Counted from the stretch's first letter, positions 8,730-19,073 are shown. The stretch: 64,000 bases of DNA from Mycoplana rhizolycopersici (GCF_013378445.1 NZ_JABXYK010000010.1:62001-126000), one strand, 5' to 3'. Numbers and translations are program-made. Notes: generated by a model from the letters alone, not told the origin.

Positions 8730-9982
8730 CTTTCATCTCCTTGGTTCGACAAAACGCCCGCCTCCCGCATGAGGAGGTCGAGAAGAACGGTGGCACCGGC
8801 GGCGACATGGGCGGGCTCGGCCCATTCGTCGGGATGATGGCTGACGCCGCCGCGGCACGGAATGAAGATCATCGCTGTGCGGGTGAGCGGCGCCATCTGT
8901 CGCGCGTCATGGCCGGCGGCGGAAAGAAGGCCGAGGTGAACAAGGCCGTGCCTGTCGGCCGAGGTGCGGATCGCCTCTTGAAGGCCGGGATCGAAACCGT
9001 TCGATGGCGCATCGACGAGGCGACGGATATCGATGGCGCAGGCGCCCGCGCCTGCCTTCGCGATTTCCTCGATCCGCGCGGCGAAGGCATTCAGCGTGGC
9101 GTTGTCGGGATGGCGCAGGTCGACGCGGAACGTCACCCTGGCCGGCACGACGGAGGGCGCATTCGGCTCGACCACGACGCGGCCGATGGTGAACTTCACC
9201 ACGAGGTCGCCAGCCATGGCGGCGTGCATGCGCGAGGCGATCTCCGCGAAGGCTTTCACCGCATCCCGCCGCTGTGCCATCGGCTCCGTGCCGGCATGGG
9301 CCTCGCGCCCGGAAAGCGTGATCTCGAAGGTCTTCTTGCCCTGGATGCCGGTGACGACGCCGATCACAGCGCCGTCGGCTTCCAGCTTGTCCGCCTGCTC
9401 GATATGCGGTTCGATATATGCGTGGACCGGAAAGCCCAGCGGCCGATGCTCGACATCGGGGAAGGAATCGTGAAGCGCTTTCAGCGCTTCGCCGACGCTT
9501 ATGCCGTCGGCGTCGCGGACCGCCAGGACCGCGTCAAGCGGGCGCAGGCCGGCAAAGAGCTCCGAGCCCATCATGCCCGGTGCGAAACGGCTTCCCTCCT
9601 CGTTCATCCAGCCAACGACGACGACCGAACGTTCGGGCCTAAGCCCGGCTTCGGCGATGGCGGTGACCGCTTCAAGTGCGGCAAGCGTGCCGAAGGCTCC
9701 GTCAAAAAGACCGCCCGTCGGCTGGCTGTCGATATGACTGCCGGCGACGACGGGCGTCAGGTGGGGAGCAGAACCTTCCAGCGTCAGAAAGAGGTTTCCG
9801 GCAGGATCGGTCGAGGGCTTGAGGCCGGCTTCGGCGCCCCAGCCGATGATGCGGCGCCAGGCGAGGACTTCTTCCGCCGATAGCGCCTGCCGGTTGACGC
9901 CGCCGCCGGGCAGCGCGCCGTCTTCGCCGAGCGCCATCAGGCGCTGCCAGAGCCGGTCGGCGGAAATCCTCGGCAGCGCCAT
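8726..9982 (-). CDS. M20-family Zn-dependent amidohydrolase (allantoate amidohydrolase / N-carbamoyl-amino acid hydrolase type)
   Basis: 418 residues. Two-metal ligands are visible: His83 in 'GSHIDSQPTGG', Asp94 in 'LFDGAFG', Glu127-128 in 'NEEGSRF', His192 in 'PHIEQ' and His382-383 in 'GVSHHPDEW'. The lid/dimer domain carries 'GREAHAGTEPM'. This subfamily removes carbamoyl or ureido groups (beta-ureidopropionase, allantoate or L-N-carbamoylase). The start at 9982 (MALPRIS) leaves four bases after the upstream hydrolase stop; longer in-frame versions overlap that gene. With the nucleoside hydrolase and the oxygenase it suggests breakdown of a ring containing urea- or amide-type nitrogen. Confidence 0.87.
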   Translation of the reverse strand: MALPRISADRLWQRLMALGEDGALPGGGVNRQALSAEEVLAWRRIIGWGAEAGLKPSTDPAGNLFLTLEGSAPHLTPVVAGSHIDSQPTGGLFDGAFGTLAALEAVTAIAEAGLRPERSVVVVGWMNEEGSRFAPGMMGSELFAGLRPLDAVLAVRDADGISVGEALKALHDSFPDVEHRPLGFPVHAYIEPHIEQADKLEADGAVIGVVTGIQGKKTFEITLSGREAHAGTEPMAQRRDAVKAFAEIASRMHAAMAGDLVVKFTIGRVVVEPNAPSVVPARVTFRVDLRHPDNATLNAFAARIEEIAKAGAGACAIDIRRLVDAPSNGFDPGLQEAIRTSADRHGLVHLGLLSAAGHDARQMAPLTRTAMIFIPCRGGVSHHPDEWAEPAHVAAGATVLLDLLMREAGVLSNQGDER

Positions 9983-9986
9983 GTCC

Positions 9987-10865
9987 TTACTCCGTCCGCA
10001 TGACCTGGCCGGGATCGGCGCGCGGATCACGCACCTTCCAGGCACCCTGCTCGGCCTGCGCGATGAAATCGGCGACGAGCGCATTGAAGAGCGCCGGCTC
10101 TTCGAGGTTCAGCGTGTGGCCGGTCTTCGGCAGGATCGCGAGGCCAGCGGCGGGCAGCATCTTCTTGAGATAGATCGACGGCTGCAGGCAGTGGTCATCC
10201 TCGTCGCCGGTCATTACGAGCGTCGGCACGGTCATGCGCTTCAGCTCCTCCTCGAGGTCCCAGAAAGACGGGCGACGGCACTGAACGCCGCGCATGGTGT
10301 TGGCGGCACCGATCGCCGAATGGCGCGAAAGCCGTTCGGCGAAGGCCGCCCAGCCGCGCGGGTCCTTGTTCTGGAACTGCACGCGGCTTGCGCCGAGCGC
10401 ATAGATCTTCGAGAAGCCGGCCGGGTCTTTTTCGAAATTCTCCGCCACCTTCAGCGAGGTATTTCGGAAATAGTCGGCTGTTTCCCGTTCCGTGCCGTAG
10501 CCCGCACCCGCAATCGTCAGCGACAGAGCACGTTCGGGATAGCGCAGGCCAAAATGCAGCGTCGCAAAGCCGCCCATTGACAGGCCGACGATATGCGCCT
10601 TCTCGATGCCGAGCGCATCGAGCACGGCAAGCGCATCCGATGCCGCGATCGCCTGGGAATATTTCTCGACGTCATCGGGAATATCGGACGGCGCATAGCC
10701 GCGTGCCGCGTAGGTGATGCAGCGGTGGCGGCGCGCGAAGAAGCTCATCTGCGGCTCCCAGGCATCGTAGTTGCCGCCGAACTCGTGGACGAAGAGAATG
10801 GGCGTGCAGCCCTCCCCAGCCGTCTCGTAGTAGAGCTTCGTGCCATCGCTCGCGGTCGCATACAT
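9987..10865 (-). CDS. alpha/beta hydrolase
   Basis: 292 residues. Oxyanion-hole segment 'FVHEFGGNYDAW' at 25-36, nucleophile elbow GLSMGG with Ser96, acid near 'MTGDEDDHC' at about 220 and catalytic His250 in 'KTGHTLNLEEP'. Hydrolase of an ester, amide or C-C bond; the substrate cannot be read. AGAGG precedes the ATG at good spacing. Part of the 12820-to-6862 operon, between the aminotransferase and the M20 hydrolase. RutD-like spontaneous-step enhancers have the same fold, but there is no specific resemblance. Confidence 0.85.
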   Translation of the reverse strand: MYATASDGTKLYYETAGEGCTPILFVHEFGGNYDAWEPQMSFFARRHRCITYAARGYAPSDIPDDVEKYSQAIAASDALAVLDALGIEKAHIVGLSMGGFATLHFGLRYPERALSLTIAGAGYGTERETADYFRNTSLKVAENFEKDPAGFSKIYALGASRVQFQNKDPRGWAAFAERLSRHSAIGAANTMRGVQCRRPSFWDLEEELKRMTVPTLVMTGDEDDHCLQPSIYLKKMLPAAGLAILPKTGHTLNLEEPALFNALVADFIAQAEQGAWKVRDPRADPGQVMRTE

Positions 10866-10907
10866 GCGGAGCCTCTTTCTCGGTCTGTTGTCGTATCAAT
10901 ACCGGCC

Positions 10908-12038
10908 CTAGAACAGGGCCGGCACGTCGTTGAGCGTACGCGCCGTCTCGATGTAGCGCGGCAGGCCTTCGCAGAAGCGCTCGGCCCAGGCGCCCGGCAC
11001 CGAGGTCGAGACCTTGATGAAACGGTCGCCGAAGGCGGCGGTGTGATAGCGGCCCTGCCGGATCATCACGCCCTCGCGGCGAGCGGCCTCGACGATCGCT
11101 TCCGGAGACACCCCGGTCGCGGCGGTCTCGAGCACCAGGAAATTGCCGTGCGATATCGGAATCGGTACCGAGAGACCGGCATTCCGCGCGGCATCGACAA
11201 TCATCGCCTTGTTGGCGCGATCGAGGCGACGAACCTCCTGCATCCATTCCGGCTTGACCGAGAGGCCCGCCATGGCGGCACGTTGGGCGACCACGGAGGC
11301 ACCAAGGACCGAGGTCGAGGCGGCCGAGAATTCGTCCACCAGCTTCGGTTCGGCTACCAGGGCGCCGATGCGCATGCCGGCCAGACCCAGCCACTTCGAG
11401 AAGCTGAGCGAGACAACGGTGCCCTCCGGCGCCACCTGCAGCACCGGCGTGTGGCCGTCGGCGAAGTCGCGATAGGTGCAGTCATGGATCATAAGCGCGC
11501 CGACCGAGCGGGCAATCTCGGCGAAGGCTTCGATTTCCTCCCGCTCGTAGCGGATGCCGAGCGGATTGTTCGGATCGACGATGTAGATAAGCGCGCAACG
11601 CTCGTCGATGGCGGCACGAAGCGCTTCCGGCGTCAGCTTGTAGTTTGTCGCTGGATCGTAGATCGGGATCTGGATCACCTCGGCGCCGGCCTGCTCGGCG
11701 AACATGCACGGCCATTTCCAGGTTGGATCGGTGGTAACCAGTGTCGTGCCGGGCTTGGCGCGCGCCTTGCAAATCATGGCGAGCGCATTGACGCCGCCCT
11801 CGGTGACGAGCGCCTCGCCGACGTTCACGCCGAGATCGGCGACGATGGCGCTTCGCAGCGCCTCGAAGCCCATCGGCGGCGCATAGGCGTTGAACTCACC
11901 GGCTTCCACCGACCTGACCATCGCCTCGACGATGGCCGGATGCGCGGGGACGTGGTTGGTGTTTTGGCCCATCCACGCCAGGTCCGGCGTGGAGAAAAGG
12001 TCGTCGAAATAGCGGTTGCGGGTGCGTGCGTCGGCCAT
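10908..12038 (-). CDS. class I/II PLP-dependent aminotransferase
   Basis: 376 residues, usual for fold-type I aspartate-aminotransferase-like enzymes. 'DPNNPLG' at 155-161, aspartate of 'IHDCTYRDF' near 185, PLP-binding Lys215 in 'SFSKWLGLAGMRIG' and a C-terminal substrate arginine region. It should transfer or remove an amino group on a catabolic intermediate; ureidoglycine-glyoxylate aminotransferase-like roles are possible but unproven. It starts five bases after the stop of the SDR gene and therefore belongs to the same operon. Confidence 0.88.
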   Translation of the reverse strand: MADARTRNRYFDDLFSTPDLAWMGQNTNHVPAHPAIVEAMVRSVEAGEFNAYAPPMGFEALRSAIVADLGVNVGEALVTEGGVNALAMICKARAKPGTTLVTTDPTWKWPCMFAEQAGAEVIQIPIYDPATNYKLTPEALRAAIDERCALIYIVDPNNPLGIRYEREEIEAFAEIARSVGALMIHDCTYRDFADGHTPVLQVAPEGTVVSLSFSKWLGLAGMRIGALVAEPKLVDEFSAASTSVLGASVVAQRAAMAGLSVKPEWMQEVRRLDRANKAMIVDAARNAGLSVPIPISHGNFLVLETAATGVSPEAIVEAARREGVMIRQGRYHTAAFGDRFIKVSTSVPGAWAERFCEGLPRYIETARTLNDVPALF

Positions 12039-12043
12039 GGCGA

Positions 12044-12820
12044 TCAGATCACCGAGCCGCGGGCGGCGATACCGCCATCGATCGTGACGACCGTGCCGCT
12101 GATGTAGCCTGCCTTCGGCGAGGCGAGGAAAACGCAGAGATCGGCAACCTCTTCGGCCGTCGCCGGACGCTTGCCCGGATACTTGTCGTAGAGTTCTTCC
12201 CAGCGCGATTCATCGCCCAGCATGTCGATCGCCTTGCGCTTCATGATCTTGAACATGCGCGGCGTGTCGACGGGACCAGGGTTCACGCCGACGACACGAA
12301 TGCCCTCGTCCATGCTGCGTCCGCCAAGCGCCTTGGTGAAGCTCATCAATGCGGCATTGCCGGTCGAGCCCGCGAAGTATGCAGCATCCCAGTTTTCGCC
12401 GGAATTGCCGATGACGTTGATGATGACGCCGCCCTTGCCCTTCCGCCGCTTCCAGAACTCGCGGGAGAGCGTGATGTAGCCGAAGACCTTGAGATCGAAG
12501 CCGCGACGGATCGATTCGTCGGTGACGTCCTCGATTGACCCAGCCGGGATGTCGCCGGCATTGTTCATGAGGATGTCGTAGTCGCCGCACGCCTTGTCCA
12601 GTGCGACCATCGCTTCCGTCGTGCCGAGGTCCGCCTCATGGACGGTGACCTCGACCGGATAGACGGCGAGCTCCTTCTTCAGTTCTTCCATGGCGGTGCG
12701 GTTGCGCGCGGCGAGGTGAAGATGGCACCCCTCCGCTGCCAGCACCTTGGCGATGGCGTGACCGATACCTTGAGAGGCCCCGGTAATCAGCGCCGTCTTT
12801 CCAGCCAGATTGAGTTCCAC
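12044..12820 (-). CDS. short-chain dehydrogenase/reductase (SDR), atypical active site
   Basis: 258 residues: TGASQGIG cofactor loop at 13-20, NNAG at 86-89, catalytic-type serine near 140 in 'GNSGE'. The segment where classical SDRs have YxxxK reads 'YFAGSTGNAALMSF': aligned on the AAL helix, lysine is replaced by asparagine and the tyrosine position by glycine, with a tyrosine five residues before. It may belong to a divergent SDR subgroup or may not be a standard oxidoreductase. GTG at 12820 was chosen because AGGAG lies six bases before it; the ATG at 12826 directly abuts AGGAG with no spacing. First gene of the leftward operon. Confidence 0.8.
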   Translation of the reverse strand: MELNLAGKTALITGASQGIGHAIAKVLAAEGCHLHLAARNRTAMEELKKELAVYPVEVTVHEADLGTTEAMVALDKACGDYDILMNNAGDIPAGSIEDVTDESIRRGFDLKVFGYITLSREFWKRRKGKGGVIINVIGNSGENWDAAYFAGSTGNAALMSFTKALGGRSMDEGIRVVGVNPGPVDTPRMFKIMKRKAIDMLGDESRWEELYDKYPGKRPATAEEVADLCVFLASPKAGYISGTVVTIDGGIAARGSVI

Positions 12821-13126
12821 CTGCATCTCCTGTCTGAATACATATATCTAATTCCTGCATACGTAAATTTTTCGTAGTGTCCATACTTTTCCGCTGTGAC
12901 AGCGAATGTTTTTCATTTTTTACATGGGAAGGCGGCTTATTTTCCGCCTTTGCCCAGCAGGCGGGCACAAGGCGTAGGCATATCGCCTCATAATTTGGCA
13001 TTCATAGCAAATATCGCAAGTTTCCATTTTTTGTATACGTGATGCTATTGCATGAATACGAAAATGCCAGCAAAGTCGCCGCAGGCCTTCGGGTCGGCTT
13101 GTGAATGGACGCTCAGGAAGATTCCC
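12821..13126. promoter_or_regulatory. divergent promoter/operator region (SDR operon / MalK operon)
   Basis: 306 bp, AT-rich. It holds TGCATACGTAA at 12856-12866, an exact 11-base match (opposite orientation) to the site at 6517-6527, and a related TGTATACGT at 13032-13040. The former overlaps a possible leftward -35 (TTTACG on the minus strand). The sites face the two divergent operons and are good candidates for the GntR regulator encoded at 18291. The middle part (about 12900-13020) shows nothing else recognisable. Confidence 0.55.
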
Positions 13127-14209
<1,083 letters not shown>

Positions 14210-14265
14210 AAGAGCCTGCAGCCGGACAAACCTGCGACGATCAACAAGAACAAGGAGAACAGCTG

Positions 14266-15573
14266 ATGAAGACCCGCAATCTGCTCCTGGCCGGCCTGCT
14301 GGCTGCGACGGCGCTCGGCAGCTCGAGCGTGGCCCACGCTCAGGACGCGGTCGCCTGCACCGGCGAGACGGTAACGCTCCGGATCCTTCGCACACCCGGA
14401 AACTATCCCTATCCGGCGCCCATGGAGGGCTGGCAGAAGGAGAACCCGTGCGTCCAGTTCGAGATCAACGAGGTTCCGTTTGCCCAGCTCGCCGACACGA
14501 TCTCCGTCCAGGCGGCAAGCTCCAACCCGCCGGATATCCTGGTCTACGATGGGCCGAACACGCAATCCTATGCCGCATCCGGGATCCTCTTGCCGCTGAC
14601 AAAGTACCTGCCGGAAGGCTGGGACGAGGACATCCTGCCGGCGACGAAGACCGAACACAGCTACGAGGGCGAGGTCTACTCGCCGGGCATCGAACAGACC
14701 ACCGTCGCAATGTACTACAACAAGACGCTCTTGGAGGCCGCAGGCATAAAGCCGCCGCAGACCCTGGAGAAGGCCTGGACCTGGGCCGAGGCGCTGGAAG
14801 CCTTCAAGGCCTGTCAACAGGGCCCGGCCAGCTCGCCCACCGTCTGGGGGCTTGGCCCGACGCGCTTCGGCAACGGCCAGCCCGGCCTGGTCTATCAGGA
14901 CCTGATCTACCAGCGCTCGGCCGGCGATCCGAACGCCGACCCATCGAGTAGCGCCTACAAGACCTTCTGGGCGTTATCGCCCGATGGAAAATCGGTCACA
15001 GGCTACCTCAACACGCCCGAAGCCGTTGGGGCCCTTACCTTCTACCGGTCGCTCTTCAACTCCGAGGGCGTTGCACCCAAGGTCGGCATTCCCAATGCGT
15101 TCTTCGACGGCAAGGCCTGCTTCTACATCGATACGCCGGCTGCCGGGAACGCCCTGCTCAAGGATCCCAAGTTCGACTGGGGGATCACGCCGATTCCTCA
15201 TTTCAAGACACCCATCGTCCATACGGGATCGACGACGATCGGTGTGGCCGCGCGCTCGCGCAACCCCGATGTCGCCGCGAAATTCGTGGTCGACATGTCG
15301 TGGGGTGAATACGCCTACATGAACGTCAGCCAGCGCGGCAACCTGCCGACCCTGAAGAGCCTGTTCCCCCGCTTCGAGGTCTACAACGGCTATCCGATGA
15401 AAGTCTTCGTCGACCAGCTTCAGGAATGGGGCCAGCCGCGTCCGCCGGGAGCGAAATTCGCCCAGTACGACAAGCTGGTCACGGATGCGTTGCGCGCTGT
15501 CGCCTTTGGCGGCGATCCGGCCGAGCTGATGGGCGACGCGGAAAAGAAGGTCCAGCGGGTTCTCGACCGCTAA
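14266..15573 (+). CDS. extracellular solute-binding protein, CUT1 sugar family
   Basis: 435 residues with a clear Sec signal peptide (KTR, hydrophobic 5-22, cleavage after ...VAHA near 25). The mature protein has the SBP_bac_1 layout: 'FEINEVPFAQLADTI' near 65, 'PPDILVYDGP' near 87 and 'SWGEYAYMNVSQRGNLPT' near the C-terminus. Periplasmic receptor of the importer. AAGGAG precedes the ATG by eight bases. The context (nucleoside hydrolase opposite, hydrolase downstream) makes a sugar, nucleoside or glycoside moiety plausible; no residue reading can decide. Confidence 0.9.
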   Translation: MKTRNLLLAGLLAATALGSSSVAHAQDAVACTGETVTLRILRTPGNYPYPAPMEGWQKENPCVQFEINEVPFAQLADTISVQAASSNPPDILVYDGPNTQSYAASGILLPLTKYLPEGWDEDILPATKTEHSYEGEVYSPGIEQTTVAMYYNKTLLEAAGIKPPQTLEKAWTWAEALEAFKACQQGPASSPTVWGLGPTRFGNGQPGLVYQDLIYQRSAGDPNADPSSSAYKTFWALSPDGKSVTGYLNTPEAVGALTFYRSLFNSEGVAPKVGIPNAFFDGKACFYIDTPAAGNALLKDPKFDWGITPIPHFKTPIVHTGSTTIGVAARSRNPDVAAKFVVDMSWGEYAYMNVSQRGNLPTLKSLFPRFEVYNGYPMKVFVDQLQEWGQPRPPGAKFAQYDKLVTDALRAVAFGGDPAELMGDAEKKVQRVLDR

Positions 15574-15588
15574 CGAACGGATGCAGGA

Positions 15589-16533
15589 ATGTCGGTCCCG
15601 AACATCCTAACTGCGGCTTCGGCCGGAACGAAAGCCAGGGCTCGCAAGCCGGTTACCCGCCGACAGAAGCGGGACTGGGTCTTCGCGGCCGGCTTCCTTG
15701 CGCCCTTCATGATCCTGCTGCTGGTCTTCCAGTATGTGCCGCTGGTCGTGATGGCAAAGAACAGCGTGCTGGATTACAGCCTGCTCAATCCGGCTGTGGC
15801 GAAGTTCGTCGGGCTGCGCAACTTCACCGACATGATCGAATACGAGGATGCCGCCGTCAGCTTCGGCGTCACCTTCCTCTTCGCGCTCGGCGTCGTCGTC
15901 ACGGTGATCCCGATCGCCTTCCTGCTGGCGCTGTTCCTCAACTCGAAGCTGCCTGCGCGCGGCCTCGTGCGAACGATGATCATGCTGCCGGTCGTTACCT
16001 CCGCGGTGGTGGTGGCGACCATGTGGTCGTTCCTGCTTGATCCGTCGAACGGCCTGATCAACGGCGTGCTCAACCTCATCGGTGTCGGCAATCAGCCATT
16101 CCTCACCTCCACGGGACAGGCGTTGCCGGCACTGATCGTCATGACGCTCTGGCAGCAGGTGGGTTTCGGTGCGATCCTGTTTCTCGCCGGGCTTCAGGGT
16201 CTGCCCCCGGAATTGACGGAAGCCGCCCGCATCGACGGGGCGACGAAGCGTCAGGTCCTGTGGAACGTGACGATCCCGCTTCTGTCACGCACAACGCTCT
16301 TCGTGGTCGTCATCATGACGGTTTTCTCGCTTCAGGCGTTCGCGCCTGCCTTCCTGATGACGCAGGGCGGCCCGCAGGAAGCCACCAACCTCATCGTCTA
16401 CCACATCTACAACACCGCCTTCATCATGCAGCAGGCGGGCTATGCCTCGGCGCTCTCCGTCGTGCTGCTCCTCGTCGTGCTTGCCATCTCGACGCTTCAG
16501 ATGGCGCTGCTGCGCTCGCGCTGGAACTACTGA
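15589..16533 (+). CDS. sugar ABC transporter permease (MalF/UgpA type)
   Basis: 314 residues. An N-terminal basic stretch (KARARKPVTRRQKR, 16-29) precedes the first membrane segment near 33-55. The EAA motif 'LTEAARIDGATKRQVLWNV' near 208 is textbook CUT1. About six membrane helices. It starts 15 bases after the binding-protein gene and ends one base before the second permease, so it is the first of a heterodimeric pair. Confidence 0.93.
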   Translation: MSVPNILTAASAGTKARARKPVTRRQKRDWVFAAGFLAPFMILLLVFQYVPLVVMAKNSVLDYSLLNPAVAKFVGLRNFTDMIEYEDAAVSFGVTFLFALGVVVTVIPIAFLLALFLNSKLPARGLVRTMIMLPVVTSAVVVATMWSFLLDPSNGLINGVLNLIGVGNQPFLTSTGQALPALIVMTLWQQVGFGAILFLAGLQGLPPELTEAARIDGATKRQVLWNVTIPLLSRTTLFVVVIMTVFSLQAFAPAFLMTQGGPQEATNLIVYHIYNTAFIMQQAGYASALSVVLLLVVLAISTLQMALLRSRWNY

Positions 16534-16534
16534 A

Positions 16535-17380
16535 ATGAAGACGCATCCCCTCCAGCGCGCCCTTTTCGTCGCCCTCGTCATCGCCCTCATACTGTGCTGC
16601 TTCCTCGCGCCCTACGCCTGGATCGTGTCGTCATCCTTCAAGAACCAGCTCACGCTCTTCAACGACGTGACGCCGCTTTCCTGGAAGGCCTTTTTTCCCG
16701 TCGAAGGTACATTGGAGAACTACCGCACGCTCTTTGAGCGCACCAATGTGCTCAGGGCGCTCCTCAACACCGCGATCGTCGCGGGCGGACAGGTGGCGCT
16801 GACGCTGCTGCTCTGCGCGATGGCCGCCTACTCGCTGACGCGCATCCGCTTTCCCGGTGCAAAGATCGTTTTCGTGATGATCCTGCTAACCTTCCTGCTG
16901 CCGATCGAGGCGCTGATGGTGCCGCTCTATCAGGTCGTCTCGGGGCTCGGGCTCTCCAATACGTTGCTCGGCATCATGATTCCCTGGATCGCCAGCCCGT
17001 TTGGCCTGTTTCTGCTGAAGCAGGCGTTCGAAGAGCTGCCGGTGGAACTGGAAGACGCCGCTCGCATCGATGGCGCCGGGCATGTGCGCATCTTCTTCTC
17101 CATCGTCCTGCCGAATGTGAAAGTGCCGATGCTCACGCTTGGCCTCATCACCTTCCTCTTTTCCTGGAACAGCTTCCTCTGGCCGCTCGTCATCGTTCAG
17201 GATCCCGCTCACCAGGTGATCCAGGTGGCGATCGCCCAGCAGGGATCGCCGACCCAGTTGCCGAACTGGGGCGAAACCTTCGCCGGCGCGACTGTCGCCA
17301 CTTTGCCGCTCATCCTGCTTTTCCTGCTGCTGCAGAAATACTTCACGCAGGGTATGACCACGAGCGGCATCAAGGGGTGA
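16535..17380 (+). CDS. sugar ABC transporter permease (MalG/UgpE type)
   Basis: 281 residues, with membrane segments starting near 11-33 and the EAA motif 'LEDAARIDGAGHVRIFFSI' near 175-193. It begins one base after the stop of its partner. The C-terminus 'KYFTQGMTTSGIKG' is the usual end of MalG-type proteins (QKYFV.G...GA.KG). An in-frame extension upstream overlaps the partner gene and was rejected. With 13127-16533 it makes a complete CUT1 importer. Confidence 0.93.
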   Translation: MKTHPLQRALFVALVIALILCCFLAPYAWIVSSSFKNQLTLFNDVTPLSWKAFFPVEGTLENYRTLFERTNVLRALLNTAIVAGGQVALTLLLCAMAAYSLTRIRFPGAKIVFVMILLTFLLPIEALMVPLYQVVSGLGLSNTLLGIMIPWIASPFGLFLLKQAFEELPVELEDAARIDGAGHVRIFFSIVLPNVKVPMLTLGLITFLFSWNSFLWPLVIVQDPAHQVIQVAIAQQGSPTQLPNWGETFAGATVATLPLILLFLLLQKYFTQGMTTSGIKG

Positions 17381-17383
17381 GCG

Positions 17384-18208
17384 ATGACTGTTGAACCCCT
17401 CCCCGCACTCGAAATGTTGAACGCCCCCATGGGCGGCAGCGTCGGCTACCGTACGATGGGAGTCGGCGACTGGCTCGTGCTCGTCCATGGCTGGTGCGGC
17501 AATGCCGATATCTGGAATCCGATCGTGCCGGCCCTCGCCCGGGACTATCGCATCCTGGCACTGACGCTTCCGGGGTTCGGCGGCATGGCGCCGCCTCCGA
17601 AGGAAGGGCAGACGATCAACGCCATGGGTGCCGCCGTCTCGCATGTGCTCGCCCATCTTGGTATCGACGGTGCCGTGCTCGTTGGCCATTCCATGGGCGG
17701 GCCGGTCATGACGGAGGCGGCGATCTGCGCGCCGGCGCGGATCCGCGCCCTTGTGGGTCTCGATACGCTGACGGACCGCGACTATTACGGCCGGGTGCCC
17801 GATGCTGAAATCACCAGACGGCATGCCGACTTTGCCACCGACTATACGGGGCGGATGCGCGGCATGATCGACAACATCGTCCATCCGGACACGCCCGAAA
17901 CGCTACGGCAGTCGATCACCGACGACATGGTGTCGGCGGCACCGATGGAGTTCGCGCTCGACGTCAAGGACACGCTCTTTGCCTGGGACGCCGAGGAGCG
18001 CTGGCCGCTTGTCGCCTGCCCGGCCGTGATGCTCAATTCCACCTGGGTTGCGCGCCTTGCCCATCCCGAACCGATGGGCTGTTTCGCGGCCACGGAGGTC
18101 ATCCCTTACGACTCCGGCCATTTCCCGATGATCGAGGCGCCAGCGATGATTGTGGAAAAGCTGAAAACCTGCCTCGCCGGACTGGTATACCGGCATGCGC
18201 GAGATTGA
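17384..18208 (+). CDS. alpha/beta hydrolase
   Basis: 274 residues. Oxyanion strand 'LVHGWCGNADIW' near 29-40, nucleophile elbow GHSMGG with serine near 104, catalytic histidine near 247 in 'YDSGHFPMIEAP'. It starts three bases after the permease stop, clearly in the same operon, so it probably acts on what the CUT1 importer brings in or on an intermediate of the divergent operon. It is not a close copy of the hydrolase at 9987-10865. Substrate unknown. Confidence 0.86.
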   Translation: MTVEPLPALEMLNAPMGGSVGYRTMGVGDWLVLVHGWCGNADIWNPIVPALARDYRILALTLPGFGGMAPPPKEGQTINAMGAAVSHVLAHLGIDGAVLVGHSMGGPVMTEAAICAPARIRALVGLDTLTDRDYYGRVPDAEITRRHADFATDYTGRMRGMIDNIVHPDTPETLRQSITDDMVSAAPMEFALDVKDTLFAWDAEERWPLVACPAVMLNSTWVARLAHPEPMGCFAATEVIPYDSGHFPMIEAPAMIVEKLKTCLAGLVYRHARD

Positions 18209-18290
18209 ATGCACACCCGAAAGAAAAGTATAAATGGCACTTCAGAAATCCCGTTTAACCTTCGCAAGCAGTGCGAGAGGAGTGCCCGTC

Positions 18291-19013
18291 GTGGATCAGG
18301 ATGAAATCCGCTCGCCAAATGCTTCGGCTGCGGCACAGGGAACGACGCGCGCGCCGACCCGATCGGGCGAACTGCGCGAGCAGCTCGAACAGATGATCCT
18401 CGACGGCCGCCTCGCCCCCGGCGAACGGCTGGACGAGATGGAACTCGCCCGCCGCTTCGGCCTGTCGCGCACTCCGGTGCGCGAAGCGATCAAAGCGCTG
18501 CTGGCGGTCGGTCTCGTCGAGACGCGCGGCCGGCAGGGCACCCATGTGGCGCTGCTCTCCATTCCCGCCCTCCTCGAAATGTTCGATGTCATGTCCGCGC
18601 TCGAAGGCCTCTGTGCCCGGTTGGCGGCGCGACGCGCCACGCCTGCCGAACGCGCCGCCATGCGCAAGGTGCATGAAGAGCTCATCCAGGCCTACGAAGC
18701 GGGTGATCCGGTCGCCTTCTACAAGGTGAACCAGAAGTTCCATGACCTGCTCTATGAGGCCGCGCATACGCATTTCATCGCAGACCAGGCGATACAGCTG
18801 CGCCGCCGCATCGGCGCCTACCGCATGCGCGCCACCTATCAACCGGGGCGGATGCTGAGCACGCTCAGCGAGCATGTGCGTATCATGGACGCGATCGACG
18901 CTGGCGACCCGGAAACCGCCCGCCAGGCGGCGAGCGAGCATGTGCAGCTACTCGGCGACCAGCTCACCGACTTCATATCCTCGCTCCCGGCCAGTCTCAG
19001 TCGTGCGCAATAG
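18291..19013 (+). CDS. GntR-family transcriptional regulator, FCD (FadR) subfamily
   Basis: 240 residues. N-terminal winged helix at about 25-90 ('LAPGERLDEMELARRFGLS', 'RTPVREAIKAL'). C-terminal FCD all-helical domain has the metal/effector motif residues: 'KVNQKFHDLLYEAA' near 145, 'LSEHVRIMDAI' near 195 and 'ASEHVQLL' near 215. GTG at 18291 is preferred because AGAGGAG lies eight bases upstream; the in-frame ATG at 18234 has no good site. Such regulators usually repress neighbouring catabolic operons and are released by a pathway metabolite. The repeated TGCATAC-type sites in the island's promoter regions are the likely targets (inference). Confidence 0.9.
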   Translation: MDQDEIRSPNASAAAQGTTRAPTRSGELREQLEQMILDGRLAPGERLDEMELARRFGLSRTPVREAIKALLAVGLVETRGRQGTHVALLSIPALLEMFDVMSALEGLCARLAARRATPAERAAMRKVHEELIQAYEAGDPVAFYKVNQKFHDLLYEAAHTHFIADQAIQLRRRIGAYRMRATYQPGRMLSTLSEHVRIMDAIDAGDPETARQAASEHVQLLGDQLTDFISSLPASLSRAQ

Positions 19014-19073
19014 ATCGCGACGGTCGCACCGTCCCCAGAGCAGCCGCGACGCCCGCGTCGGATAAGGAGAGAC

